Below are positions 22,801 through 30,763 of a stretch of 64,000 bases of DNA, in pieces. The position numbers were made by a program, and so were the translations under genes. The notes beneath the pieces are model-generated. The model did not search any database, had not been told where the DNA came from, and was given only the letters and a program-made list of their open reading frames with translations. This stretch comes from Bacteroidota bacterium (GTDB lineage: Bacteria > Bacteroidota > Bacteroidia > Chitinophagales > Chitinophagaceae). Every line of letters starts with the position of its first letter. Within the stretch, counting starts at the first letter, position 1. The DNA lies in contig JAFDYJ010000003.1 in NCBI GenBank assembly GCA_018267515.1, forward strand, positions 20,346-84,345, read 5' to 3'.

Positions 22801-23612
22801 TCGACAAGTATATCTGCAGTTGCAATCTGAACTCCGGATGGTGTACCTGAACTATAGATTCCTAATTTTCTTGTTGAGGTATTATAATACCATTCGCCCT
22901 GCCGTGTGCAGGCATTTCTATGATTTTGAAAAAAGAAACCCCAATCAGTTTGAACATCATAATACGGGTCACTATTAGAGAAATAAACAGTAGATCCTGA
23001 ATTGGAAGATATGTTATCGACATCGGTTATCCAGTGATTACGCCTTGTTACTATCTGGCCCCCTGAAAAATCTTTAGCACCGGACAAGCCACTGCTTGTG
23101 ATTGATGAATTTCCAGAGTGTGAATCGGTATTTAGATAACCCTGGTTTGGTTCGGTAATCTTTGGCCATCTTCCTATAGGTTGAAATGAACCATTTATGG
23201 TTACCATATTCAGCATGGCAGATGAAGATGAAATTTCGTTTGTGGATTCCCATAAATTAGATCCAATGTTTGTCCACGATGTCACAGGGGTAAAACCGGA
23301 AATGACAGGTTTAGCTCCTGTTCCATAAGATGCAATAACAATAGGGTTGCCTGAAGAGCCCGATCTGTTTAAGATTATATTGCCATAAAATGTATCACCG
23401 CATTTAAATAAAACTGAATCTCCGGGTCTCAAACTTGAAAAAAATGAATTCAGTTTGCTGATAGACTGCCAGGGTGTAGATGGGTTTTGTGCTTGTGAGC
23501 TCGAGTAGGAATCACTACCACCTGATGATGAGAAATAGTAATTCGTGGCATAAATTGAATTCACAAATAAACTAAGCCAGGCAGATAATAAAAAGGTTAG
23601 CGGTTTTTTCAT
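16848..23612 (-). CDS. Secreted beta-helix / PKD-repeat protein with T9SS C-terminal sorting domain
   Basis: This is a 2254-aa cell-surface or secreted protein. A signal peptide (about residues 1-22, ending IYA) is followed by a right-handed parallel beta-helix domain (roughly 25-640) with many N-rich NITIT/ITNN rungs, as in pectate-lyase-like and polysaccharide-binding or lyase proteins. Sixteen consecutive PKD-type repeats of about 94 residues occupy 662-2164, each beginning with ANAG.xQNITLP and containing SGSGSDPDGSI and QWTKISGP. The last 90 residues (2165-2254) form a T9SS type A sorting domain, with LYPNPASD and GVYFVHV and a basic KFIKS end. The predicted route is Sec export, then type IX secretion with cleavage of the tail. 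Catalytic activity of the helix is not evident. It is convergent with the upstream gene and lies beside, but opposite to, the polysaccharide locus. Confidence 0.93.
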   Translation of the reverse strand: MKKPLTFLLSAWLSLFVNSIYATNYYFSSSGGSDSYSSSQAQNPSTPWQSISKLNSFFSSLRPGDSVLFKCGDTFYGNIILNRSGSSGNPIVIASYGTGAKPVISGFTPVTSWTNIGSNLWESTNEISSSSAMLNMVTINGSFQPIGRWPKITEPNQGYLNTDSHSGNSSITSSGLSGAKDFSGGQIVTRRNHWITDVDNISSNSGSTVYFSNSDPYYDVQTDWGFFFQNHRNACTRQGEWYYNTSTRKLGIYSSGTPSGVQIATADILVDLSNQSYITFKNLTFTGSNKISIFLNITQYITIDNCIISNSGQDGIVMTDAGLVENRTRNITITNSTISNINNNGIIQKRATNCTITNNLIKNIGVVAGMGQNGDQQYVGVLKIGDNSTFSNNELDSIGYTAAWFAGKNINFSRNFIHNFCMTKDDGAGIYTYGTDNSGSVVSQNIVLDGIGNPYGTNNGSNYAEGIYTDDGTYNLTITGNTVANGSTRGIYIHNSHEINIYDNTSYNNNYGQIHFYHDYISESDPIRNIDLKGNIFVSRTSNQRTLGFSSIKNDVLSLGVANNNYYARPINEPATLSIPGTDNTLAGWQSYSGQDGNSKASPKTISNVNDLRFEYNATSSSKTINLGATYMGIDSKTYTGSVTLEPYSSIVLIYVSGEISNQSPVANAGPDQNFFLPNSSVTLAGSGSDPDGSIASYQWTKISGPSQFTIVSPTQAQTVINNLVQGVYQFQLKVTDNLGATGTDVVTVTVNAASNQAPTANAGSNQNITLPINSVTLIGSGSDPDGSISSYQWTKISGPSQFNIVSSSQAQTVINSLVQGVYQFQLKVTDNSGATATSTVTVTVNPAPNQSPTANAGSNQNISLPINTVTLIGSGSDPDGNIASYQWSKISGPSQFTIVSPSQSQTVINNLELGVYQFQLKVTDNLGATATSTVTVTVNPAANQPPIVNVGANQNITLPVNSITLLGSGSDPDGSIASYQWTKISGPGQFNIISPTQSQTVVNNLAQGVYQFQLKVTDNLGASATATVTITVNPAANQSPVANAGADQNLSLPTNSLTITGNGSDPDGSIASYQWTKISGPAQFNIVSPSQAQTVINNLIQGTYQFLLTVTDNMGATGIDTVRIIVNPVNQPPTANAGPNQNLVLPNNSVSLLGSASDPDGTIESYSWTKISGPAQFNIVSPSQAQTTINNLVQGTYQFQLTVTDNLGATGTSIVTVTISSSPNQPPTAIAGLDQNITLPTNSVTLSGIGNDPDGNITSYRWRKISGPNSGNITNNYSATTTVTGLSIGVYSYELRVRDNDGAYGRDTLQITVNPANIPPTADAGTNLNITLPIDSVTVSGSGNDPDGSIISYQWTKISGPDSFNIVSPSQDQTVIENLLEGIYQFQLIVTDNSGATGIDIIIITVSSSSNQLPVADAGINQNITLPTNSISLTGSGTDGDGTIVSYSWTKISGPDSFNIISPSQDQTLVDNLIEGTYQFQLTVTDDQGATGIDIVSIIVSPAQNQSPIADAGTDQNITLPLNSVTLIGSGNDPDGTIESYQWSKISGPDSFNIVSPDQSQTDITGLVQGNYQFQLTVTDNSGTTGTAFVTITVNPAPNQSPSANAGADHSINLPNSSVTISGSGWDPDGNIVSYEWVNISGPAQFNIVSPLQANTTINNLVLGTYQFELTVTDNQGATGKDTVTVTVNPVPNQSPTANAGSNQNITLPANSITLTGSGNDSDGSIASYLWTKISGPAQFNIVSPSQAQTVVNNLVQGTYQFQLRVTDNLGATATSTVNVTVNAAPNQLPTANAGTNQNITLPTKSVTLSGSGSDPDGSIIFYQWTKISGPDQFYIVSPSQAQTVINNLAQGVYQFQLKVTDNLGATATSTVNVTVNPAPNQTPSANAGANQNITLPTNTITLSGSGNDPDGSIVSYQWTKISGPVQFNIVSPSQAQTVVNNLVQGTYQFQLRVTDNRGSTATAIVSVTVNPAPNKSPSANAGPDQTITLPVNSITLSGNGSDPDGTISSYLWTRIAGPSQYSIVSPAQKQTSVNNLIQGVYVFQLTVTDNSGATATDLISVTVNAALPPAVPVANAGKDLTIVLPVNSVSLTGSGSITTGSITSYSWAQISGPQASTITSSTNAQTSVQNLVAGIYQFVLTVTASNGMKGKDTIQVTVENSPNRNAVEASAKLYPNPASDLINIEIIGANQKSFGFIKIYNSVGNLVYQEEFSRDQFTITKQVNVSSYAQGVYFVHVSVDSNTPVTLKFIKS
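17121..21629 (-). repeat. Sixteen tandem PKD-repeat units
   Basis: The DNA for residues 662-2164 is an array of 16 in-frame units averaging 282 bases. The units share long stretches of near-identical sequence, for example the block for KISGPAQFNIVSPSQAQT recurs in units 5, 6 and 12, while unit 7 (about 19.6-19.9 kb) and unit 16 nearest the C terminus are the most divergent. The pattern indicates expansion by duplication and later exchange between units, and the array is a likely site of length variation or assembly error. Confidence 0.92.
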
Positions 23613-23621
23613 AGCAAATTT

Positions 23622-24056
23622 TTAGCAGGTCGGATTTTTATAAATAATAGGGCGTGAAAGGTATTTTAAGATATAAGAATGACAAGTCACAACGAAGTGA
23701 AATCTTTTCACATAATCAAGCGTTTTTTCCACAGGAAAACTACGAGGGATCAGCTTTGAAAGTGATACCACTTCTTTGTTGTTGGTTATATAAATCAAAT
23801 ACTTTTTTATTGGTAATTCCAGGAGCCAAATAGTAAAGTGAAAAAGGTTTTTGAAATTCGGATTTGAAATCGATTGTTGATAAGTTGAATAATATACTTC
23901 TATATCCGGATTTAATTTCGGATTGAAATTCAAAGCAATGAATGGGAGAGTGGGATGAAATGAATTTGTTTCAATTAATAACTTTTCCGGAGAAGACGGT
24001 TTTAGAAAAGGGATACAAAACCAATAAGGGTAAAAAACAGTTTTCAACGGGCTCAA
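23622..24056 (-). CDS. Doubtful small hypothetical protein
   Basis: A 144-aa open frame ends ten bases before the start of the PKD-repeat gene. It is rich in aromatic residues, lysine and proline, has no signal peptide, no clear membrane segment and no motif I recognise. Being in an AT-rich noncoding stretch it may be a chance frame. It is kept because its length exceeds what is common by chance here and it would be directly upstream of, and codirectional with, the PKD-repeat gene. Confidence 0.2.
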   Translation of the reverse strand: MSPLKTVFYPYWFCIPFLKPSSPEKLLIETNSFHPTLPFIALNFNPKLNPDIEVYYSTYQQSISNPNFKNLFHFTIWLLELPIKKYLIYITNNKEVVSLSKLIPRSFPVEKTLDYVKRFHFVVTCHSYILKYLSRPIIYKNPTC

Positions 24057-24701
24057 TTTGGTTTATAAAAAGGATATTGACATTTTTTCAACACTTGCAC
24101 TCATCACATTTTCAGGCTAATCTTAATTCCAAAAACAATGCCAATATGAGTGTTGTATAGCTGTCAGATTTCCCCAAAGAATTACCAATTGAAACAAACA
24201 TTTTATCTCTTTTAACAATCGTATTTCTTCATCGTATTTTTTCGATTCAATGAATTCCTGAATGAGTTAAAAGAACGAATGATGAAGTTTATTCACCAGC
24301 ACATCTCTTTTCTGTAATTAAGAATACGGTAGTAAAATTTTTTGTATCGTAGTTTTACGATACGGGTTGAACTAAAAAAAAGCTTTGAAAAAACTATTTC
24401 TGATTTGAATTAAAATTCTTGAAGTCTTTGAAACAATAAAATGGCTACCTGGAGTTGTTCAATAACAAAAGTTGAAATGAGAGAATGAAAAAAAACAGAA
24501 ATATATACTATTGTCAGTAAAATTACTATCTTGTGTAAAATTTCAGTGTTTACTTGTAAAATAATATTTATGCAATACTGATTTTTTTTATCTTCCAAAA
24601 TCCTTAATAAAGACTGAATTCTTGCTAAATCCTCCTAGAAACACCATTTTAAAAATGGGATCTGAAATTGATTCAAGTTTTTTTATTTTAAATTGTAATG
24701 A
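24057..24701. other. AT-rich noncoding region upstream of the polysaccharide operon
   Basis: Between the PKD-repeat gene region and the Wza-like gene there are 645 bases (1089 if the doubtful small frame is discounted) with no credible gene. Only short chance frames occur. The stretch holds a perfect 8-bp-stem hairpin at 24344-24363 and a small palindrome CCATTTTAAAAATGG at 24644-24658. I found no exact TAnnTTTG promoter box, but the region must contain the start signals for the operon that follows, and could also carry a leader transcript. Confidence 0.6.
24344..24363. promoter_or_regulatory. Perfect hairpin/operator-like inverted repeat upstream of the export genes
   Basis: GTATCGTA (24344-24351) and TACGATAC (24356-24363) are perfect complements around a GTTT spacer. 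The dyad is preceded by a T-run (24338-24343) and lies 338 bases before the first export gene. It could be an operator for a dimeric regulator, or a leader-RNA hairpin. No U-run follows it on the plus strand; a T-rich stretch on the other side means it could act as a terminator for minus-strand transcripts only with A-rich flanks, which is not convincing. Confidence 0.4.
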
Positions 24702-25487
24702 ATGAATATTCATAAAAGTTCTATAGGGCTAATAGCCATAGTAATTTCAGTGTTGTTGGTAAGCTGTGTAAATACCAGACAGGCAATTTATTTTAATGGG
24801 CTAAAAGATGGAACCATCGCTGCTAAAGCTCAGCCACCGGAATCTGTCATTCAAAAAAATGATTTGTTGAATATTTCTGTAAGTAGTTTAAATCCGGAGG
24901 CATCTGCAGTGTTTAATACTCCGAATGTCTATACTTATAATATGAATGGCGCTAATGCAAATATGATTCAGGGGTATTTGGTAAACAGTGAAGGAGTAAT
25001 TCAATTTCCGATATTAGGAAACTTAAAAGCTGCCGGCCAAACGAAAGAACAGCTGAAAGAAATGATAACTAAAAAGTTGGTAGATCAAAAACTTCTTACA
25101 GATCCAATTGTAACAGTCCGATTCCTGAATTTCAGAGTTACTGTTTTAGGTGAGGTAAACCATCCCGGAGTATTATCGGTTCCAAATGAAAAAATATCAC
25201 TTTTAGAAGCTTTAGGATTGGCTGGTGATCTTACTATTTATGCCAAGAGGGATAATGTTCTTGTAATTCGTGAGGATGACAACGGTGACAAGGAAATCAA
25301 AAGAGTTGACTTAAATACAACTGAGCTATTATCATCACCTTATTATTATCTGAGATCTAATGACATAGTTTATGTGGAGCCTAATAAGTCGAAGGTTGCC
25401 AGTGCCGGCAGAGGCCAACAATGGATACCGGCTGTTTTAAGTGGATTATCACTGGTCGCAATTGTTGTAGATCGGATGGTTAGATAA
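24702..25487 (+). CDS. Wza-like polysaccharide export lipoprotein
   Basis: This 261-aa outer-membrane lipoprotein is the channel component of polysaccharide export. It has a signal peptide with lipobox LLVSC (Cys22), a poly_export/BON-like domain beginning near QKNDLLNISV, and one SLBB-type domain around VTVRFLNFRVTVLGEVNHPG through GDLTIYAKRDNVLVIRED. A short hydrophobic C-terminal helix (about 241-257) is present. Such proteins assemble as an octameric or larger ring with a Wzc-type partner in the inner membrane, here the next gene 22 bases downstream. This is the first gene of the polysaccharide locus. Confidence 0.93.
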   Translation: MNIHKSSIGLIAIVISVLLVSCVNTRQAIYFNGLKDGTIAAKAQPPESVIQKNDLLNISVSSLNPEASAVFNTPNVYTYNMNGANANMIQGYLVNSEGVIQFPILGNLKAAGQTKEQLKEMITKKLVDQKLLTDPIVTVRFLNFRVTVLGEVNHPGVLSVPNEKISLLEALGLAGDLTIYAKRDNVLVIREDDNGDKEIKRVDLNTTELLSSPYYYLRSNDIVYVEPNKSKVASAGRGQQWIPAVLSGLSLVAIVVDRMVR

Positions 25488-25509
25488 TTTATAATTAAGA
25501 AATTCGTCT

Positions 25510-27834
25510 ATGCAGGGAAATCAGAATATAGGAGAAAACAATATAATACGTCAGGTATGGCTTAAGTATTTTCCATACTGGCCTTTATTTATCTTGCTTC
25601 TTTCGATAGCTATAGCAGGGGCATGGTTTTATCTTAAATATCAGACACCTTTATATGTTACCAAAGCATCGCTGTTGATAAAAGATCAGAATAAAGGCGA
25701 GGATGAGGCCAGGATAGCGGAAGCATTAAACCAACTTTCCTCCAAAAAAATTGTAGAAAATGAAATGGAAGTTCTTAAGTCAAAGGATCTGATGGGTAAA
25801 GTTGTCAGAAAGCTTGACTTATATGCACCCGTATTTGAAATGGGTCGCTTTAGAGATAAAGCAATGTATTCAAATTCTCCCGTTAAAATTGAAGCCCGGT
25901 ATCCGGATTCTATTAAAGTTGCTAAAAAGGTTTTATTCTCATTTGATTCTACTGCTAAAAAGGTCAGTATAGGTAATGTTAATTACCCAGTAGGTGAGTG
26001 GGTTAATACTTCATATGGGGAATTAAAGTTTACCCCTCAACAATCAAGTCAGCAATCGACCGGTTCTTTTTATTTTTCTTTATTTAAGCCAGACTATGTT
26101 GCTGCCGGATTAGTCAGCAGTGTCAGCCTGATTCCTGCAAGCAAACAATCTTCTGTTATTGATATTCAGTTAGGAGATGAGGTGCCCAAACGATCTGAAG
26201 ACATACTTAATGAATTAATGAAGCTTTATGGGGAAGCTACGATTAGTGAAAAAAATAAATTAGCATCAAATACATTGACCTGGTTGGATGAAAGGCTTGC
26301 TGTTGTGGGTCATGAGTTGGATTCGATTGAAAAGAAAATGCAACAATATAAAGCAAGTACGAATGCTATTGACATCAGTTCACAGAGCACACTGTATTTG
26401 CAGAATGTAAGTGAAAATGACCAAAGACTTGGAAATGTTAATACGCAGCTCTCTGTCTTAGATCAGGTTGAAAAATATGTGGAAGACAAAAATAATTCAG
26501 GCAGCGTTACGCCATCCACACTTGGAATTAACGATCCTATGTTGAGTCAAATGTTGACCGGATTATATGAAAATCAAATGCAGTATGAAAAGCTGAAGAG
26601 AACAATCCCCGAAAATAACCCGATTCTGCTTTCATTAAAAGATCAAATAGATAAGAGCAAGCCTGGTATTATCGAGAATATTAAAAGCCAGAAACAGAAT
26701 CTTGAGGCCAATAAATCAAGTTTATCTTCAATCAACAAGCGGTACTCGTCCGCTCTTCAGAGTATTCCTAAGAAGGAAAGAGACTTAATCGAAATCAGCC
26801 GCCAACAGGTTATAAAAAGTGAGAGCTATAATTACCTCTTGCAAAAAAGAGATGAGACCCAGTTAGCATTGGTTTCCTCCATTGGCGATAGTAAGGTTAT
26901 TGATAAGGCACATTCTTCGATAGGACCTGTTAGTCCTAAGACGAACTTGATTTATCTCGCTGCTGCATTTCTGGCACTTGCTTTAACGATAGGTTTAGTT
27001 TGGCTTTATGAGAGTTTTAAAAGTACAATTCTATACAGGCAGGAAATTGAGTCTTATACCTCCATCCCGGTAATTGGGGAGATTATGTATCAAAAAACCA
27101 AGGATCCTTTGGTAATTGGAAGTGGAAAAAGGACATTTATTGCCGAGCAATTCCGGAATCTAAGAACTACGCTTCCTTATATAGGCCTAAGTGGTGGTAG
27201 AAAAAAGATCCAGGTTACATCATCAACATCCGGAGAAGGTAAAAGTTTTATTGCTGCAAATCTTGCTATTGGCCTTGCAATGACCGGTAAAAAAGTGGTT
27301 GCTGTAGAATTTGATTTAAGCAATCCAACACTTTGTGATAAATTAAAAGTGACGGGTGTTGAAAAGGGGCTTGCAGATTATCTGACAGGTCAGGCAGATC
27401 AGGAAGATATCATACAAAAAGCAGAGGTTCAGGAAAACCTGTCTGTTATTTCTGCTGGTTGGCTTCCGGAAAATCCCTCAGAACTAATACTAAGTGAAAA
27501 AGTACCCGAGTTAATGAAATATCTTTCTGATAAATTCGATTATATTATAATAGATACAGCACCAGTGGGTCTTTTATCAGATGCTTATGTTCTTTCAGCT
27601 TATTGTGATGCAACTTTATATGTAGTTAGACATAAACATACCCGTAAGGCATCAATTCAGCGATTGGATAATAATAATAAGATAAACGAGTTAAAGAATA
27701 TGGCAATAGTTTTTAACGGGGTGCAGTCAAGAGGATTCGGGAAGAACGGATATGGGTATGGATATGGGTATGGATATGTTTATCGGGAGGGTAAAAAGAA
27801 AAAGAAATTGTTAGGAAAGACTGGTATTCTTTGA
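25510..27834 (+). CDS. Wzc-like polysaccharide copolymerase and tyrosine kinase
   Basis: This 774-aa inner-membrane protein controls chain length and export and phosphorylates itself on tyrosine. It has an N-terminal Wzz domain with a membrane helix (about 20-40), a long periplasmic coiled-coil region, a second membrane helix (near 478-498) and a cytoplasmic BY-kinase domain. That domain has Walker A at 575-579 (GEGKS), a Walker A' with EFDLSNP, and Walker B in IIIDTAPVG. The C-terminal tail has the tyrosine cluster GYGYGYGYGYVY (747-758, six Tyr) followed by a lysine-rich end. The usual Arg of the Walker A' motif (DxDxR) is Asn here. It follows the Wza-like gene by 22 bases. Confidence 0.94.
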   Translation: MQGNQNIGENNIIRQVWLKYFPYWPLFILLLSIAIAGAWFYLKYQTPLYVTKASLLIKDQNKGEDEARIAEALNQLSSKKIVENEMEVLKSKDLMGKVVRKLDLYAPVFEMGRFRDKAMYSNSPVKIEARYPDSIKVAKKVLFSFDSTAKKVSIGNVNYPVGEWVNTSYGELKFTPQQSSQQSTGSFYFSLFKPDYVAAGLVSSVSLIPASKQSSVIDIQLGDEVPKRSEDILNELMKLYGEATISEKNKLASNTLTWLDERLAVVGHELDSIEKKMQQYKASTNAIDISSQSTLYLQNVSENDQRLGNVNTQLSVLDQVEKYVEDKNNSGSVTPSTLGINDPMLSQMLTGLYENQMQYEKLKRTIPENNPILLSLKDQIDKSKPGIIENIKSQKQNLEANKSSLSSINKRYSSALQSIPKKERDLIEISRQQVIKSESYNYLLQKRDETQLALVSSIGDSKVIDKAHSSIGPVSPKTNLIYLAAAFLALALTIGLVWLYESFKSTILYRQEIESYTSIPVIGEIMYQKTKDPLVIGSGKRTFIAEQFRNLRTTLPYIGLSGGRKKIQVTSSTSGEGKSFIAANLAIGLAMTGKKVVAVEFDLSNPTLCDKLKVTGVEKGLADYLTGQADQEDIIQKAEVQENLSVISAGWLPENPSELILSEKVPELMKYLSDKFDYIIIDTAPVGLLSDAYVLSAYCDATLYVVRHKHTRKASIQRLDNNNKINELKNMAIVFNGVQSRGFGKNGYGYGYGYGYVYREGKKKKKLLGKTGIL
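27748..27783 (+). repeat. 12-bp tandem repeat encoding the tyrosine-rich tail of the kinase
   Basis: The unit GGATATGGGTAT occurs twice in a row (27748-27759 and 27760-27771) and then partly (GGATATG). It encodes alternating Gly-Tyr. Slipped-strand change in the copy number would alter the number of phosphorylatable tyrosines by two at a time without shifting the frame. Confidence 0.8.
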
Positions 27835-27837
27835 TTG

Positions 27838-28035
27838 AAGAGTACTCTTTTGGAATTATAAAATGTGTGAGTGGTGATGTGCAATTTGTTGATAATTATT
27901 TTTAGAAAAATGCGTTAGATCGGTACCTTTATGTAACTGATATCGGCGTAGCCATTTCTGTGTAAAGACCATTTGACGTAAAAAATATTCCAAGTCTTGA
28001 ACAACCGGTGAGTATTCACCTCATGATCTTTGGAA
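27838..28035 (+). promoter_or_regulatory. Possible structured leader upstream of the UpxY-like gene
   Basis: The 225 bases between the kinase gene and the UpxY-like gene contain a 12-bp palindrome AAGAGTACTCTT (27838-27849) and a nested fold. TTCCAA (27988-27993) pairs with TTGGAA (28030-28035), enclosing the hairpin GGTGA-GTAT-TCACC (28007-28020). TACCTTTA at 27924-27931 is one base from the TAnnTTTG promoter box. UpxY-type proteins are known to act on leader RNA of capsule operons in Bacteroides, so a folded leader here is credible, but each element is short. Confidence 0.3.
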
Positions 28036-28059
28036 CACTAATCGTTAAACCTGGTTTTT

Positions 28060-28611
28060 ATGAGTGAGAAAACAAAATGGTATGCTGTTTATACCCGGCC
28101 CAGATGGGAAAAGAAAGTGGCCGAGGTGTTGACACACAAGAAGATTGAATGCTATTGTCCCATCAACAAAGTTATAAGGCAATGGAGCGATCGCAGGAAG
28201 ATTGTTCACGAGCCTTTATTCACTTCTTATGTTTTTGTAAGAGTGCCTGAAACAGAATTTTGCAGATTGAAGCAAATTCATGGTATTATCAACCTGGTGC
28301 ATTGGTTGGGAAAGCCGGCTGTTATACGTGATGTTGAAATTGATATTATTAAGCGGTTTCTAAACGAACACGTAAACATTAAATTAGAAAAGACTCCCAT
28401 AAACGTAAATGATAAAGTGAAAATTCTGGGTGGACCTCTTATGGAAATGGAAGGTCAGGTATTATCAATAAAGAATAAAACTATAAAAGTAGCTCTTCCT
28501 TCTTTAGGGTATTTGATGTATGCAGAGATTGAGGCATCAAATGTTGAAATTACAGAACGTTCCGGAGCTACTGAAATAGAGATGCATTACCCTTTACATG
28601 CAGCTAAATAG
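28060..28611 (+). CDS. UpxY/NusG-like transcription antiterminator
   Basis: This 183-aa protein is a specialised NusG paralogue. It has an NGN domain from [17 protein letters not shown] (residues 5-21) to about 100, including [12 protein letters not shown], and a C-terminal KOW domain near 115-170 ([18 protein letters not shown]). In Bacteroides the UpxY proteins keep RNA polymerase from stopping early in long capsule operons. Its place between the export genes and the sugar genes fits that role. The downstream fcl gene starts inside its last codons (14-base overlap), so translation of the two is coupled. Confidence 0.88.
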   Translation: MSEKTKWYAVYTRPRWEKKVAEVLTHKKIECYCPINKVIRQWSDRRKIVHEPLFTSYVFVRVPETEFCRLKQIHGIINLVHWLGKPAVIRDVEIDIIKRFLNEHVNIKLEKTPINVNDKVKILGGPLMEMEGQVLSIKNKTIKVALPSLGYLMYAEIEASNVEITERSGATEIEMHYPLHAAK

Positions 28612-29530
28612 TAAAATTTTTATTGCAGGATATCGGGGCATGGTTGGTTCTGCAATTAGCCGTCTTCTTAGAAAGCAAGGTTATAGTTCCTTATTAGAAA
28701 GAACATCTGCTGAGTTGGATCTTAGAAATCAACAACACACGGAACGATTCTTTAATGAAAACAAACCGGACTATGTTTTTTTAGCTGCAGCAAAAGTGGG
28801 CGGGATTTTGGCTAATAAAAACTTTCCTGCTGATTTTTTGTATGATAACATTATGATTGAGAGTAATGTTATCAGTGCAGCTTATAAATATTCGGTTAAG
28901 AAATTGCTTTTTCTGGGTAGCTCATGTATCTATCCAAAATTTGCTAAACAACCCATTAAAGAAGAATATTTGTTGACTGGCGAACTAGAGCCAACCAATG
29001 ATGCCTATGCTATCGCAAAGATAGCAGGCATAAAATTATGTCAAGCCTATTATGATCAGTTCGGCAAAAATTTTATTTCTGTGATGCCGACAAATCTTTA
29101 TGGAATAGGAGACAATTATCATCCTGAACATTCACATGTTTTGCCTGCATTGATTAGAAAAGTTCATGAAGCTAAGATTAATAATAATAAGTCAGTAATT
29201 ATTTGGGGAACAGGTAAGCCGCTAAGAGAATTTTTGTTTGCAGATGACCTTGCGGACGCCTGTTTATTTCTCATGAAAAATTATAATGAAAGAGAAATCA
29301 TTAATATTGGTTCTGGTCAGGAATATTCTATTACTGATTTAGCAGAAATCGTAAAAAGTATTGTTGGATTTAAGGGAGAAATTATTTACGATCTTACAAA
29401 ACCTGACGGAACGCCTCGTAAATTATTAGACAGTTCACGGTTAAATGGATTGGGATGGAACCCTTCTACTGAATTAAAGGAGGGGATTAAATTAGCCTAT
29501 GCTGATTTTTTGAAAAACGTGAAATTATAG
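28598..29530 (+). CDS. fcl: GDP-L-fucose synthase
   Basis: This enzyme epimerises GDP-4-keto-6-deoxy-mannose at C3 and C5 and reduces it with NADPH to GDP-L-fucose. The 310-aa protein has the Rossmann motif GYRGMVGSA, the conserved LAAAKVGGI segment, SSCIYP with the catalytic Cys, and the YAIAK (YxxxK) pair with MPTNLYG. The substrate is made by Gmd, encoded next, 47 bases downstream. It starts within the UpxY-like gene by a 14-base overlap. The gene order fcl-gmd is the reverse of the E. coli one. Confidence 0.95.
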   Translation: MQLNSKIFIAGYRGMVGSAISRLLRKQGYSSLLERTSAELDLRNQQHTERFFNENKPDYVFLAAAKVGGILANKNFPADFLYDNIMIESNVISAAYKYSVKKLLFLGSSCIYPKFAKQPIKEEYLLTGELEPTNDAYAIAKIAGIKLCQAYYDQFGKNFISVMPTNLYGIGDNYHPEHSHVLPALIRKVHEAKINNNKSVIIWGTGKPLREFLFADDLADACLFLMKNYNEREIINIGSGQEYSITDLAEIVKSIVGFKGEIIYDLTKPDGTPRKLLDSSRLNGLGWNPSTELKEGIKLAYADFLKNVKL

Positions 29531-29577
29531 GTTTAATTTAAAGCTCTGCAGTTACAACATTTTACCTAAAATTTATT

Positions 29578-30660
29578 ATGAAGACAGCATTAATTACTGG
29601 AATAACCGGACAAGACGGTGCTTATCTTGCAGAGTTTTTATTAGCAAAAGGATATATTGTACATGGAGTTAAAAGACGTTCTTCTTTAATCAATACAGGG
29701 CGCATTGACCATCTATATCAGGATCCTCATGAAAAGAATGTCCGGTTTACTTTACATTATGGCGATATGACTGATAGCAGTAACCTGATTAGAATCGTAC
29801 AGGAAACCCGGCCTGACGAAATTTACAACATTGCTGCGATGAGTCATGTAAAAGTTAGCTTTGATACTCCTGAATATACAGCTAATGCTGATGGAATCGG
29901 CACCTTACGTTTATTGGAGGCTATCAGAATTTTAGGATTGGAAAATAAGGTAAAATTCTATCAGGCTTCAACTTCTGAACTATATGGATTGGTACAGGAA
30001 GTTCCACAAAAAGAAACTACTCCGTTTTATCCCCGTAGTCCTTACGGCGTAGCGAAATTATATGCATATTGGATTACTGTAAATTACCGGGAAGCATATG
30101 GGATGTTTGCATGTAATGGAATTTTATTTAATCACGAAAGTCCATTACGAGGTGAAACATTTGTCACCAGGAAAATAACCCGGGCTGTTGCTAAGATTGC
30201 TGTAGGATTGCAGGATAAATTATACATCGGTAATTTAAATGCTCAACGGGATTGGGGGCATGCCAAAGATTATATTGAAGCAATGTGGCTTATGCTGCAA
30301 CAAGACAAAGCTGAGGATTTTGTCATTGCTACTGGGATTACAACCACGGTAAGGCAATTTGTAAAGATGGCATTTGCCGAAGCCGGTATTGAACTTGCTT
30401 TTGCCAATGAAGGTAAAGATGAGGTGGGTACAGTAATAGCTTGTAATAACCCGCAATACCAATTACCTCTGGGAAAAGTAATTGTAGCTGTTGACCCTGA
30501 TTATTTTAGACCTACGGAGGTTGACCTGTTGATTGGTGATGCAAGTAAAGCAAAAGCTAAATTAGGATGGCAGCCCAAATATGATTTAGCGTCTTTGGTG
30601 AAAGAAATGGTAGCAAGTGATTTGCAAAATATTAGTTCAAACCGGGATCATCAAATTTGA
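29578..30660 (+). CDS. gmd: GDP-mannose 4,6-dehydratase
   Basis: This enzyme converts GDP-D-mannose to GDP-4-keto-6-deoxy-D-mannose, the shared precursor of GDP-L-fucose, GDP-rhamnose and related sugars. The 360-aa short-chain dehydrogenase has the [13 protein letters not shown] nucleotide motif, the RRSS substrate loop, [11 protein letters not shown], the catalytic TSELYG and YGVAK (YxxxK), and [21 protein letters not shown], all diagnostic of Gmd. It supplies the upstream fcl product and makes L-fucose a likely constituent of the polymer. Confidence 0.97.
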   Translation: MKTALITGITGQDGAYLAEFLLAKGYIVHGVKRRSSLINTGRIDHLYQDPHEKNVRFTLHYGDMTDSSNLIRIVQETRPDEIYNIAAMSHVKVSFDTPEYTANADGIGTLRLLEAIRILGLENKVKFYQASTSELYGLVQEVPQKETTPFYPRSPYGVAKLYAYWITVNYREAYGMFACNGILFNHESPLRGETFVTRKITRAVAKIAVGLQDKLYIGNLNAQRDWGHAKDYIEAMWLMLQQDKAEDFVIATGITTTVRQFVKMAFAEAGIELAFANEGKDEVGTVIACNNPQYQLPLGKVIVAVDPDYFRPTEVDLLIGDASKAKAKLGWQPKYDLASLVKEMVASDLQNISSNRDHQI

Positions 30661-30763
30661 GATTCCCTTTTCTCCTTTTAAAAATCTTTATTCCTTAATA
30701 AATAACTCAACATTCGCCTTAGAATTTCTGAGGATTTAATGGGATATCTTCGGGTTTATTATA

